A stretch of 64,000 bases of DNA, from NCBI RefSeq assembly GCF_040183065.1, contig NC_091120.1, forward strand, positions 72,070,708-72,134,707, read 5' to 3'. How positions within the stretch are numbered: position 1 is the first letter of the stretch; every line of letters begins with the position of its first letter. Both the position numbers and the translations under genes were made by a program. Shown here piece after piece: positions 21,672 to 33,415 of this stretch. The notes under the pieces were generated by a model that ran no database searches, had not been told where the DNA came from, and saw only the letters and a list, made by a program, of their open reading frames with translations. The stretch comes from Periplaneta americana (Eukaryota > Arthropoda > Insecta > Blattodea > Blattidae).

Positions 21672-24307
21672 GCTGGTTGTAAATACAATATGTATGAATG
21701 TTACGAAATATTTAAAACTTTTTTTTTAGTATTGTGTCATTTAGGCCTACAGAGTGAGATATATATGAAAGATTATCGTGGACTTTCTGCCTGAATAAAG
21801 AGCTTTCAAAGATCATCTTGTCACATTTTGAATTCAAATATATAATATATGAAAAAAAATGTTCAAGTGTTTTGACTAAGTTTTAATTTGATAAAATAGG
21901 TCGAATTTCCCCTACCCATGTAGAAAATAATGTTCCCTTTATATCAGAGTAATTCAGTAATAAACATACGATTTACCTAACAAAGATAATTAAATGCAGA
22001 GCGATTTCGAATTATACGACTCTTAACAATGTGTTCGGATGAAGGTATCTGAATGGTTTCAGGTAAAGAATGCATAGTATGTAATCTTACATAGTATCAG
22101 TGTGGAGTTGTAGTCTGTACTAAGACCCATAAGACAGTAATTGCAATAAATTTAATTAAGTGAGGACATAAATCTTTAAGTACTTAATCGCTCATAAATA
22201 CTGATGTTTGTGGAAATTATCAGAGAAATGGCATTTCAAAGCACAAAATGCAGCTGTCATTCTGAATTGCTAATTAACAGTAACGGTAATAAGTATTTAC
22301 ACTAAATCATAAAAGATAAATAATTGCAGAAATTGGCTATGTTGAGCATATGAAATTTTAAGGCTACAGATTCATTCATTGCTGAAAAAAAATACTGAAT
22401 TTCATAAATTTTTTAGTACTTAAAAGTAGCTATTTGAAGGTGTATGTCCCCCTTAAGAGAATATCCGTTCTGAGTATGTAGTTACATATGAACACAGTAA
22501 AATGTGCTGTTTTTTTTCCGGCAATTTAAAGTAGTTGTCCTTTAAAAAAAGGAGTTTGTAGCTTCTAAGAGTGGCATTAGAAGCTTCTTAAACTGTCAAT
22601 GTATAAATGTATAATGCAGTATATTCGTTACATAGTTTACGGAAGCGTTCTATGGAGAATTTGTTCATTCCAAGGCCAGATAATTTTTAAATAATTTTAA
22701 AACCATAGCCGATCACAAATAAATTACACAAAACCACATTTATTTATTTATAGTTTATAAATTTATTTTCAGATATTTTATGAGCGCTTTTATTTGACTT
22801 AATATCTCTATATGGTGAACTATAATTAATTAAAGACCCCCTCGGAATAAAGATGTAACCAATAAAACCCCACTTCATGTTTCAGGAGAAAGGAAAATAA
22901 TTTTAGGGGCACATTTCATTAGGCTATACTCGTATTTACTAGCGCAACTCTTTAACTAATCAAGAATATAAGTTCATTCAGCTACTGAATGTAGTAATGT
23001 ATTGTTATAAATAATTGCTTCAAAATTAGTTTTTTCCACCTGAATCACATATTTCAATAATTTGTTGTTACATCCTTTTCCGGGGAGATCATTCTAAATC
23101 ATTGACACTAATTGGATCAGGCATTGCACTCGTATATTGTTACTGAAGGTATAGGAACATTCAATACATCATTGATATTTTGTAACTGATCTGAAGAAGA
23201 GAGCTCAGACTATGCCTTTTTCCTTGCCCCGTATTCTTGCACTTGTTCCATTATATTATTTTTCGTTTATGATTCAATTTTCAGCGATTCATGTGCAAGC
23301 TTTCTTTCACGTCACGCCCTCTCTCGTTCAACCCCTGATTTCGGCATATTTTCTACCAAAAAACTTCATAACGTAATTTCACTCACTGACTTCAACTGTA
23401 AGTTACAACGCCACAACACTATACAGAAGAGGAATTGTCTGGCAGCAGCTCCACTTCCACTACTGTATGCATTACATTGCGTTCATTGGTGGAAAACCGC
23501 AAATAATAACTTTGTTTACGTAATGACTCATATAACTATAATATTTTCATGACTATTGTATAATAAAGACAATGAAAATGAATGAAGAGGAAATGGGAGG
23601 AGAAATACTTGAAAGTACACGATCATGCATTCTTCGAAGAAACGTTTGGGCTCTGACGAAGTATCCATGTGATCTGCAAGGCTGTCTCAGTCCGATTTTC
23701 ACCATTTTATTTGAAGGAACTTAAGAAAGATGATAATCTCGTCCTCTTGCAAGGGCTCTTGGGACCCAACTTAACCTTTAAATTATGAGTTTCTAACCTA
23801 AAGGCCATTGTTTCATTTCCTTCACAATGTCCCACTTAGTGAGAGAAAAGCCTAGAAAACCGTCAACTACTGAGTGACGTCAGTGTAAGATTTTCACTCC
23901 AAACGTTGCTATTTTTCTCTTTTGTACTTCGAACATTGACAATGCACGTCAGAAAAAGAATCGACCATGAAAATTACAATAAATAGTAGGCTACATTGCC
24001 ACACCACTGACTGATGTCATCGTGTGAGCACTTTCTTGTGAGCTGATAATATGCAGAAAAATAATATCCTTTCCTCAGTAATTTGAGTGTTTTCCTATCC
24101 CTACAATTTCTAAAGTTAATCGCTAAAATTCGGAAAACCTATATGGGATACATGATAAGAGGACTACAAAAATCAAGCTAGTCCTGGAGTAACTTTACTG
24201 TAAAAATAACGAAAGAAAAATTCACGATGTAGGTGTAAGAGTTCACTGTAATATGTAATATTCCTTTGCAGCAGCGAAATGCATCAAGATTTGCAAAGAT
24301 AAAAAGA

Positions 24308-24310
<3 letters not shown>
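21672..24310. other. No gene seen; possible TTAA-type element at 22156-22456
   Basis: Within it TTAAGTGAGGACATAAA (22156) resembles the inverted right end TTAAGGGGGACATACA (ending 22456), giving a 293-bp candidate of the TTAA/GGGG group at low confidence. The remainder is unannotated AT-rich sequence. Confidence 0.4.

Positions 24311-24388
<78 letters not shown>
24310..24388 (+). repeat. (AGT)n microsatellite, left half
   Basis: About 26 AGT units directly abutting the inverted-repeat element at 24389-24780. Confidence 0.95.
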
Positions 24389-24389
<1 letters not shown>

Positions 24390-24779
24390 TACTTATTTTT
24401 TTTAAAGATGGGACACGACAGTTAAGCGGCCGAGCTTGGAACTATAGTGCCATGTTGCCAATATGAACTACCACGCTGCCAGCCGATGGAAGCTAGCAAC
24501 AGTCGTTAAGATGGCTGACGTTAAAACATTCATTGTCAATTGACTCGAAGGTAAGAAAACAATACAAAAATCGACAGAGAATCAAAGACGAAAAGTACTA
24601 ACATTGTGTACACAATAAATGTCGCCAAGAGAGCTATTAAGCACTCGCCACGTGGAAACTGTAAGTTTGGCAACTCAACCGTTGTTACCATAGCAACAGG
24701 CCTACCACGCTATGTGACATTCAGTTGTTTTTCCGATCGTAACGCTCCTGTCATGTCCCATCTTAAAAAAAACAAGTAT

Positions 24780-24780
<1 letters not shown>
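24389..24780. mobile_element. Inverted-repeat element inserted in a trinucleotide microsatellite (392 bp)
   Basis: The left end ATACTTATTTTTTTTAAAGA then TGGGACACGACAG is inverted at the right as ATACTTGTTTTTTTTAAGA then TGGGACATGACAG. AGT repeats touch the left end, AGC and AGT repeats the right end, so the element appears to split one microsatellite. Interior non-coding. Confidence 0.6.
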
Positions 24781-24826
<46 letters not shown>

Positions 24827-24838
24827 TAGTAGTAGTAA
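24781..24838 (+). repeat. (AGC)n(AGT)n microsatellite, right half
   Basis: About ten GCA/AGC units followed by about nine AGT units, starting immediately after the element's right end. Confidence 0.95.
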
Positions 24839-24974
24839 TGACAATAATAATTTATGCATTTCAAGTGTTCTGAAATAATTCCACAGAGGAAAAGTGTTCA
24901 TTTTCAATCACAATCAATTATTATCAAAGGCAGTCATTTCGTAATTTGTTCCACGCAGTAGCGACGTGATTTAA

Positions 24975-25535
24975 AGCATCATGTCTATACTGCGTTCCAT
25001 GTCTGAAAGGCGACGTAAACATTGCCGGCAGAGGAAAGGAGAAAGGTTATTGCTACTCACCCAATGGCAGAAATCTCACGCTCATCTTGAAGTTGGGCGA
25101 TCTGAAGCGTTCTATCTCCGCCCAACTTCAAGTCTGGAATGTGACCTCTGCCATTAGTTGAATAGCAACTATCTTTCTCCCTTCCTCTGCCGGCAATGTT
25201 TACGTCGTCTGTCACATTATGGAGCACAGTATAGAACTCGCGTTACAAAATATGAGCTTTTTCGAGTTCTCATGGGGAAGAAATTTTCTTATGTAATTTC
25301 GGCCAATGTATGGAATCGGAGCCCACCTAGCGTCATGATGAATTTGGAACTATGATAATTAGCGAAATCCGGTTTCGAAGACCAGCTATAACGGCTGGGG
25401 ATAATTGTATTGATCACACGATACCTCCGTTCTGGTTGGATGATCGTTCACCTTTGCTGAGACATGTGGACGTGAGGCCAGCAGTCGGCTGGTAGACTTT
25501 GGCTCTTCGTGGACCGTTAGCGCACGGATAAAAAA
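24975..25535 (+). repeat. Dispersed repeat interrupted by a foldback MITE
   Basis: Same family as 17866-18180. The break lies between CATGTC-TA and GAACTCG, where the 17.9-kb copy reads CATGCCTAGAAGTC without interruption. Confidence 0.75.
24988..25231. mobile_element. Foldback MITE, 244 bp, TA target duplication
   Basis: Arms of about 95 bp: GACGTAAACATTGCCGGCAG then AGGAAAGGAGAAAG, and GCCCAACTTCAAG near the centre, all mirrored to 25231. TA at 24986-24987 and 25232-25233. The uninterrupted sister copy at 17.9 kb has a single TA, so the duplication is directly inferable. Confidence 0.8.
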
Positions 25536-26381
25536 TGTCCGAATTTCTTTCCTTTTCCTCTTACTCCACTAGTAACAAGTTCATTATAGCCCTTGGATCT
25601 TTGTGTAGAATAGACCTATATATCGTTTAAGTTCCGAGCTTGAAACTTACAGACATGGATTCGAATCTCATTACCTATTTAATTTGTGGCGTAGAAAATG
25701 GTCTAAATTACCTTACAAATAGCAGGAACCGAATCTCGGAAAAATAGGCGAAGTCTAGTCTCTGCCAGGGGGAAGAAGTTGAACCTGACTGAGCCATAAC
25801 ATTCCCCTGCCAGCGACTTCAGTAGACTTGTCTATTCTTGAATCCGACGGCATTTAAGAATAGGCCTACACGTTGTGTTTACATTTAAAAGAACTTTGCT
25901 AAAGATTCTTCGAATTTTCTATAGTCGATGTTCATTGAATTTCACCTTTTACGAGTACAATCTACAATTCAAGAGTAGATAAAAATCAATAGTTTTCATA
26001 ATATTTTTTCGAGTCAAAGTTATTACAAGTTATCAAGGAAACAAACCCAGTGCAGATTCATCCCCATTGTATCCATTCTGTCATTGATTTATATCCTTTA
26101 TTTTTCAATCAAAATCATCTTTAATTTCCTTGACGGTTTTTTAAATTTGGTTCCCAACAATAATAAAAAGAAGTGGCCTACCTTGTGATTAGAAGGCTTC
26201 TTGTAGTCTCACCGGCATCTTGCCTCACTTTGAACAAACTGAAAATAGAGAAAATCACATTAGTGCCAGTAAGTCAAATAACTTTCGAATATCATGCACG
26301 TCTTGCATATATCATATCGATGGCTAAGAAGTGATAACTGGTATCTACAAAAATGATCATTTAGTTTAACTACATTATTAT

Positions 26382-26437
<56 letters not shown>
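26382..26437 (+). repeat. (AAT)n microsatellite
   Basis: About 18 AAT units. A shorter ATT run is at 26588-26616. Confidence 0.95.
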
Positions 26438-26438
<1 letters not shown>

Positions 26439-26597
26439 TTGAACAGCCCCACATTGAGGGTAGCCCTTACGGATTCAGTATATCCTCAAAAAAATTAATA
26501 TACATATGTAAACATAGGTATTAAATTTTAAAAAAGGGAAACAAAGAAAAGGGCGTGAAAAATTATAATAGCTATTAATGTGGCACCATTATTATTA

Positions 26598-26628
<31 letters not shown>

Positions 26629-26716
26629 GTTCATAAAACTGTACAGTTAACTAATATTTCATCCTAGAGTAAAAATCTTGCGAAGCAGAAACATACATAA
26701 AAAGTTTACCTATAAA

Positions 26717-26940
26717 AATTAGGGGAGAGTCGGGTAGTATCAGACATCGGTTAATACCGGACAGTGAGTTTCTTTCATCTACCACACGATGATAGTACTT
26801 GATTGACATGGTTACGTTTCTGTGATGTCGCATAGAGAAACGTAACCATGTCATTCAGGTACTACCATATGGTGGTAGATGAAAGAAACGCACTGTCCGA
26901 TACTACCCGATGTCCGATACTACCCGACTCTCTCCTAATT
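26717..26940. mobile_element. Foldback MITE, 224 bp, near-complete palindrome
   Basis: The left arm begins AATTAGGGGAGAGTCGGGTA, the right arm inverted AATTAGGAGAGAGTCGGGTA. Arms of about 100 bp continue through GGACAGTG, TTTCTTTCATCTACCA and CATGGTTACGTTTCT with a loop of only about 12 bp. The right arm has a small tandem duplication (TCCGATACTACCCGA twice). The end sequence resembles that of 54387-54927. Confidence 0.8.
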
Positions 26941-27689
26941 TTTTTAACTTTTTTTATTGACCTCCAAATTTACAGATACTTCTTAGCCAACGATGTATAA
27001 ATTACAGGCTGTCCAAAAAAGGGCCAAAATCATTGACGATAGGTAGTAAGTAATTAACAAAATAAGTAAAACAAACTTCTAATAAATATTGGTCTTAAGA
27101 ACAATGTTCTCTAAGTTACAAACGAATATTTTAATATTACAGAGCAGTAAGGCAACGCAACATTGCATGGAATGAGAAAGATAAAACTTCTCATTTCCAA
27201 GTGTTTACATCAAACGCTAAGGACAGAGGATTCATTTCGTCTCTAGCATTTCTGACCATCTCGAAGGTACCTTTAGATTGATTATACGTTTTCTGGAAAC
27301 CACCATGTATTTGTAAGGGGCGGTGAAGTGACCCGTACGGTCTCCGACCATAATTGAAATAATTTATTTTGTTGCAATATTTTATCTTCGACTACAATTT
27401 GGACCTTATTGATTCTTAATTTTTGAAGGACATAATTTTGAATCTTTTACAAGAAGTGTTCATTCCAAATTATTTTAAAATGTTATTTGACTTGACTACA
27501 GGATCTGGCCACATTAATAGAATCACCTACAATTTTTCAAATACTTTATTTTAATTCTAGCGTTTGTAGCACTTATTAATTGTATTTAACCTCTATATCG
27601 GCAATTGACAAAGTTAATATTGAAAAAAACAACACATATTACATTGTTAAAAAATAAATTACATATTAATGTTACATGAATTAAAATTT

Positions 27690-28100
27690 AAAAATTCATA
27701 AATTGAATAAAAAGTGTGATTTACTAACCATGTGTATACTCTAATTTTAGAAGCTTTACTTTTAAATGTTTTAAATTTTCAGGCAATTTATTATAAAATT
27801 TAGTTCTAGGTGCCAGTGACTCTTATTGGTCATGTTTAATCTAAAATAAGGCATATTTAGACCTAGAATTATAAAGATGTATGTCACATCTTAAATCAAA
27901 ATTTACCAAGGAATCATGCGCAAAGTCTAAAATATCTAATATATAAAGGTTATAAATAGTAAAAACACCTAAATCGACAAACAATGGTCTACATGGGGTT
28001 GCATAATGACTCTTTGTGATTATCCTCAGTATTTTCTTTTGCAATAGAAGGATTTAATTAACTTGCTAATACCGCCCCAGAGAATTAATTCATATCTTAT
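27690..28100 (-). pseudogene. CR1/jockey-type non-LTR retrotransposon 3' fragment
   Basis: The minus strand encodes QKKILRIITKSHYATPCRPL, FVDLGVFTIYNLYILDILDF, then DLRCDIHLYNSRSKYALF. After a stop it goes on with LAPRTKFYNKLPENLKHLK. This matches the C-terminal part of insect CR1/jockey reverse transcriptase proteins. A frameshift precedes the first block. 3' end uncertain. Confidence 0.8.
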
Positions 28101-28700
28101 AACTAGAGCTCGGATTTTATGTAATTACATATGCTATTCCTATGAGAAAAGCTAAATTGTCGGTGAATCACACCAAAGGGATCATTATTCCGAAGTTTTA
28201 ATTCACATTTCTTTTACATACTTTGCCACATAATAAATAGTCATACATTAGACTACATATGTTACAGATTTTGAATGATATTGCATATTTTGAATGAATA
28301 CACATTTTTTCACCATTTTTTCTCGACTTAATTCATAAGTTATACACTTGAAAACTGTTCATAAAGTTTGTCCCTTCGTCTCTAATCCATAAAAATAAAT
28401 TTAATAACTGAAAATAATAATGGATTATATCAAACAAATGGACATCCCTTTGCCATGCTGACAGTTTGTGCATCCCTTAAGAAGTAACGATAAAGTAGGA
28501 ACAAATATCAATGCGAAGGATGCATCATTGACTCATTGCACTGCTACCGCGGTGAAGGACAGAGTGAAAATTATCCTGTGAGTATGGCCGTTTGACACAA
28601 ACACCTCTAATCAGTTGCTTTGAAAGAAAAAAACGATTCTTTCAATTTTTTTGAGAAGCTTATTATGACATCAGGTGATACAGCTAACTAGTTTACTGTT

Positions 28701-29394
28701 ATGGCGCCAGTTGCATCCAAGTTCAAAGATTGGATTTCAGTTGACGATGCCTTTATTAGTGATGGTAAAATCGTGCTGTGAAAAATGTGGCACAAACGCA
28801 TTGGGTGATCCATAAAGTCACAACTAGAACAGCATTTAAAAACTGAACTTCATATGAGAAACAGAACACGTGCTCCGCCGAAAATCAAGTTCTTCTTACA
28901 CAAGTAGTGCTGGAAGCATCTTTATCTTCTACCAGTGAATTTAATAAAGATTGTGCATGACAACGGTTGCTGCAAACATACCATGTAATGAACTTGGAGT
29001 GCCAAAGTTTCAAACATTCCTACGCAAATACTGTGACGTGAATATTCCGGATGAATCAACAATCCGGAAAAATTATTTGAACTCCTGCTACACTGACACG
29101 ATGAAAATAATTAGAGCTGCACTTGGTGATATCTACGTACTGTATGGGTTACCGTTGACGAGACAACGCCTTGGGTCGTTTTGTCGCAAATATCGTCGGA
29201 GGTAAATTGGATACAGAGACTCTTTCCAAGCCTTATTTAATTTACTGCAAACCTCTGGAACAGACAAATTATGCTACAGTTTCTCGATTCGTCAACAGCG
29301 GACTTAAGAAGTTAGGCATCAACGAAGAAAAGTTGCTGGTGCTCTACTCAGAAGCTGTATCCTACGATTATATGGTAAGGTCATTTTATAGGTG
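28701..29394 (+). pseudogene. CGGBP1-like / hAT-derived gene, decayed
   Basis: The frame from ATG 28701 reads MAPVASKFKDWISV, then after a stop a zinc-finger-like remnant with SQLEQHLKTELH. Next come FLRKYCDVNIPDESTIRKNY, LNSCYTDTMKIIRAALGD, a frameshift near 29160, LGRFVANIVGGKLDTETLSK, PYLIYCKPLEQTNYATVSRF. These are the blocks of insect CGG-repeat-binding-protein-like genes derived from hAT transposases. At least two in-frame stops and one frameshift make it a pseudogene. Confidence 0.75.
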
Positions 29395-29455
29395 ATTTTT
29401 CTGTGATTTTTAGGTCATAAACTTCAGAGCCCTATTTATCACTTATTTAAAGACC

Positions 29456-29695
29456 CTGTATCAACTGCAGGATTAGGGCTATCTAGCGTCGATGAAATTG
29501 GTGATAGTAAGATGGTATTTAGGAGAAATCAGAAAAAGAATTCGCCTAATCATCTGACACTCGTCATTCGGTTAGGGAGAACCTCAGAAACACAACTAAC
29601 AGGAAACAAACGCAAGAAGAATTCGAACCCATGCAAGAGCATGTAGCCTCAGATTAGGAGACCAGCTTCTTAACCGCAATATGGTCGCCTAATAT
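29456..29695 (-). mobile_element. Degenerate tRNA-derived SINE
   Basis: On the minus strand a head with GGGTTCGAATTC (B box) is followed by TTTCTGAGGTTCTCCCTAACC and the 3' block TTTCATCGACGCTAGATAGC. Same family as the SINEs at 31504, 46660 and 51350, more diverged. Confidence 0.65.
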
Positions 29696-30120
29696 CAGGT
29701 CCAAAAATCCCAAGCTAAATAGACTACCTGTAAATATCCGAGGAATATAACTACTGTGATACTAACAAAGATCTCTCAGAAAAAAATTGTTTGCTAAATT
29801 TAATCGAAATAAATGTGCGTTATTTTCACTCTGCAACGAATTTAACGTCATATCTTATTAGAGCTATTCACATTGGATTTTGTACTTAATGACGTCAACT
29901 TGCTATTAATACGTTGTTGTGTTCGTACGTATCCATGGCAATTTATCATTTCAATCTAGCCTTCTGCATGCAAAGTAGTTTTAGCACAAAGTACATGCAT
30001 TAATTTCATACCCCTGAAATTAAATCGATATCACAAGGAGAATATTATCCTCTTTCCTGTTTCTATACGAACACAGTCCTACCTGCCCTTCTGTTGTTTC
30101 TTTGCTCCAACTTTTCCGCC
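29696..30120. other. No gene seen
   Basis: AT-rich sequence without supported features. Confidence 0.5.
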
Positions 30121-30193
30121 ACTCATTCATTCATTCATTCATTCATTCATTCATTCATTCATTCATTCATTCATTCATTCATTCATTCATTCA
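30121..30193 (+). repeat. (ATTC)n microsatellite
   Basis: About 18 perfect tetranucleotide units. Confidence 0.97.
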
Positions 30194-30541
30194 ACTTTTT
30201 TGTATACCTCCAACTCATCTTCTTTTTCTTACTGTTATAATTTTCCATCTTCCGTTTTTACCATTCTTTCTGTCCTTTTTGTCTCGGTTTCTTCAACCTG
30301 TTTCTATCCTTCTTATTATCCTCAGTTTCTCTCCATTTCTCAGTCCAATTTTGCTCCCCCTTTTCCCTTTTGTTTTCCGCCTTATTATTTTTTTTTTGCT
30401 TCCACTTCTGAATACTTTCATTTCCCTTTCTGTTTTACTATCTCCACACTTGCTACTCCCATTTCTTCTTTCAATCCTCTGGTCTGAGCTTCACTCGTTT
30501 CTCCTAAGCTCTTTGCCTCCTTCCTTTTTCCTTTTCTTCTG
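30194..30541 (+). repeat. Pyrimidine-rich tract
   Basis: About 350 bp of mainly C and T on the + strand. Open frames here are compositional (Phe/Ser/Leu/Pro-rich) and not taken as genes. Similar tracts occur at 32047, 42200, 61430 and 62940. Confidence 0.8.
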
Positions 30542-30863
30542 ACATGAATACGTCTTCACAATCCAAGACACATTTCCAGGAGAGTTTTGTTGCGTCTATA
30601 ATTTTTAAACTACACTGCTTCGTCGATATAGAAGAAAGACAATGTTCACCTACTTAGATATAACAACCGGAGCAAGTCTCCTGCAACGGCAAGCATGAAA
30701 GTCGAGGAATATTATGGACAGGAAAACATCGCTCATACGGCAATTGTTATTTAAGAGTTGTTAATTCATTATAAAAATGAACCTGATACAACGTTAATAC
30801 AAATTAATTTTATTTGTTAGAGTAGCCTATACTTATCTATGAAATACAACAAATAAAATAAAA

Positions 30864-30914
<51 letters not shown>

Positions 30915-31503
30915 ACAGATAGGTATATAAGTAAATAAATAAATAAATTCGTAAATAAGCTGAGTGAGTGAATGAATGAAAAAATTTATAAGTAGATAAA
31001 TAAGTACATAAAAATAGCTAAATAGTAAATATATATAAGTAAATAAATATTACGTTAAAATCTTCAGCAATATCCTTAATAATTGCGCCGTTTTCTAGGC
31101 GTTGAATAACATTTACGTTGTCAAAAATACTTTGGCGTGAACGTTTTGGACATGATGCTATACCGGTATGCTGGGACTTGGATTCTCATCACAACAAACC
31201 ACGTTGTACTGTCTTCTGCTTTCTTTAGACTCAAATGTATTCTACTAAATCGGCGGAGCGATCGACAGACGAAGGATCAATGTATCTAACTATCCAGCGT
31301 GAACTTGAGTTGAGCAGGTGATGTCACCTAGCTTTACGCGGGAAGAGGGAAGTTGAGGCATGAATTGGCAGGTGGGGCGGCGGTCCAGGTAATGTAACTC
31401 AAGAATGCGAAACGATAGAACGTTCCCAGTGGTGTCGAACAATTCATAACGAATCAAGTTACAATCTCAGTTGAGCAAAACCCAGCAGTAAACAAACTAA
31501 ATT
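30542..31503. other. No gene seen; (AAAT)n array at 30853-30915
   Basis: AAAT/AATA units run from about 30853 to 30915 and decay into degenerate TAAATAAG-like text to about 31050. No coding supported. Confidence 0.6.
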
Positions 31504-31752
31504 AGCCACCGACGCAGCTCAAGCGGTAGCGCATTTGCCTGCCGATCCGAAGTTGCGCTCGCGAGTGAATTCGATTCCCACTTGGGTTGATTAGCTGATT
31601 AGGTTTTCCCCAACTGTAAGGCAAATGACAGGTAATCTATGTCGAATTCTCGGCCTCACTTCGCCAAATATCATGTCGCTCTCACAAATTCCATCGATGC
31701 TAAATAACCCAGTAGTTGATACAACGCTATTAAATAACTAAGAAAAAAAGAA
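31504..31752 (+). mobile_element. tRNA-derived SINE, near full length
   Basis: Head GCCACCGACGCAGCTCAAGC with B-box-like ATTCGATTCCC, body AGGTTTTCCCCAACTGTAAG then GCAAATGACAGGTAATCTATG, and 3' end CCATCGATGCTAAATAACCC then TTAAATAACTAAG with an A-rich tail. The best sister is 51350-51603. Confidence 0.8.
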
Positions 31753-31874
31753 ACAAGCTACATTGGAAAAATTCGCGAGTGAAGCGAGAAAATTCATAAC
31801 GCCGAGGCATATGCAGTGCAAATGGGAGTGGACGTATAAGAAATGGGTAGCAAACGATAGAGCACGTTGGTTAC

Positions 31875-32042
31875 TATAGCAACTGACATGTTTACTCTCA
31901 ATGTATAGAAGGTGGCTATTCCCAAGAGTGCCAGAACAGCGAAGATGAGCCGGATTTTCAGGGTATCAGGAAAGAAGAGACGTTGATTGTCACTGCTGAC
32001 GTTTACGTTAACAGCAATTCTATCCGTGACGTATTCACGCAT
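31875..32042 (-). CDS. Orphan exon, SLC17/sialin-like MFS transporter N-terminus
   Basis: The minus strand from ATG 32042 encodes a polar N-terminus, then the hydrophobic block IRLIFAVLALLGIATFYTLR and VNMSVAIVTN. RVN-SVAIV at the end of the first membrane helix is a hallmark of SLC17 anion/phosphate cotransporters. The exon end is uncertain: donor GTAACC after GCT-ATA (31875) or GT after AAC are both weak. No following exon was recognised to the left. An upstream out-of-frame ATG precedes the start. It is either a real first exon of a gene with long introns or a stranded pseudo-exon. Confidence 0.45.
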
Positions 32043-32046
32043 AAAA

Positions 32047-32490
32047 CATGTGGCTGTCTCTCCGATACAACCTACCCCCGATTTTTTCGCCCTTAAATAC
32101 TTACTTGACTTCTTTGTCCCTGGATTTACTTATTTTTTTGTTTCTCCTTTGCCTCCGTTTATATCTCTTATTTTTCCTATTAAACTGTATGTCTCCACAT
32201 CTTTCTCTTCTTATTTTTCTTATTGTCCTTTTTGCAGCAGCTTCTTCTGCTTTTTTCTTTATCTCCAATATTCCTTTCCTCTTCCGTTTTGCTTTTTTTT
32301 CAACTCCTTTTTATTCTTATTCTTGTCATTCTCAACTTCTTAGACTAAATCTTCGTTCCCCTCGTCTTCCTCCTTCTTCTCCTCATACTCTTACCTTCTT
32401 CCAATTGACTTTCTTCTACCTATTCTATCATCAGAAGTTCTCAAAATTCTTAATTTCAACTCTATTCTTAACCTATTCTGTTTATATTTA
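32047..32490 (+). repeat. Pyrimidine-rich tract
   Basis: About 440 bp of C/T-rich text (TTCTCC, CTTTTTT, TCCTTT patterns) directly upstream of the SLC17-like exon on the minus strand. Overlapping open frames are compositional. Confidence 0.8.
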
Positions 32491-32601
32491 AAACATAACA
32501 TTATTAGTTTTTATTGTTTTGTGTACCATCGTTTACAAGTCTCTGGAAAGAGAAAAAGAGAAAGAAAATATTTTGAGCAGATTAGATAGGTTTTACTTTA
32601 A

Positions 32602-33287
32602 GGGGGTGACGGGAAAAAGTTTGGCCATTTTCAGTCAAAAATCGCATTTTCGTTTTCATGTAAAATTGAGTCAGTAATATATTAGTTATATGTTGAGCAT
32701 GTTTCAATGCTGTGCGACGTTCGAAAGCATGAAAATTACGCAATATATAAATGGCTACTGCACCCTTGAATTTCAATTCCATGCAAATTTTATACGCTAT
32801 TTTCTCACACTTTTTTTCAGCACATTTCATCAGGTTTTAAGTGTAAAGGCTCTTACAATTTTAATACAATTTTTACTGCATGTTCTATTCACTGTGGTTA
32901 ACAAAACAGCGAGTGGGTTTTGTGATTAAATTAATACTTTTTGAAATAAAAAATGAAATATTTACAGTGGCAATGGAGAATTTCTATTTTAGGTATCCAG
33001 TGATTATAAAAATTCCTCCCTATTTTGTAGTAAAGATATAGAAAACTGATCCGTGATGTTTGTTTCTAAATATGGCATTGATCTTGCAAAAACATTTCAA
33101 TCGTTTTACTCAAAAATTGAGCGACATATTTAATTTTGAATATTTTTGTTAATAACTCAGAAACTGAATGTCTCACAAAAATGAAGCTTCATCACATCAT
33201 TTTTATTATACCGTGATTATGTGTCCAAAAAATCAAGGACGTAGCTTGAGAAAATGCAGAAAACAGAAATTTCTCTCACCACTCCCC
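32602..33287. mobile_element. TTAA-flanked element, GGGG ends (686 bp)
   Basis: TTAA at 32598-32601 and 33288-33291 with termini GGGGGTGACGGG and, inverted, GGGGAGTGGTGAG. Interior AT-rich, no transposase read. Shares only the terminal pattern with copies at 972-1700 and 44397-45042. Confidence 0.5.
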
Positions 33288-33415
33288 TTAATATAGAATT
33301 TACATTAGTCTTCGTATTCTCGGTTTACACTATTGTAATGTTGCGACAATTATGTAACTTGTAATTTCTCCTCACCATTACGAGAAAATACAGTAATTCC
33401 ACAGTCTAGTATATA

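Noticed and set aside
24266-24878. Poly-Ser and poly-Leu frames
   Set aside because: Produced by AGT/AGC trinucleotide arrays; likewise poly-Asn/Ile/Leu frames at 421-487, 26382-26437, 39913-39974 and 51066-51119.
26163-26240. Minus-strand exon-like piece between TTTTCAG and AAG|GTAGGC, with an open frame (VRQDAGETTRSLLIT)
   Set aside because: Splice-like edges and one open frame of 57 nt are not enough; no partner exon or family match. It could be checked by RNA-seq.
30102-32491. Long Phe/Ser/Leu/Pro-rich open frames in the pyrimidine tracts
   Set aside because: Stop codons are rare in C/T-rich sequence, so these frames are compositional; no family resemblance or start context. The same applies to 42168-42614 and 61511-61735.
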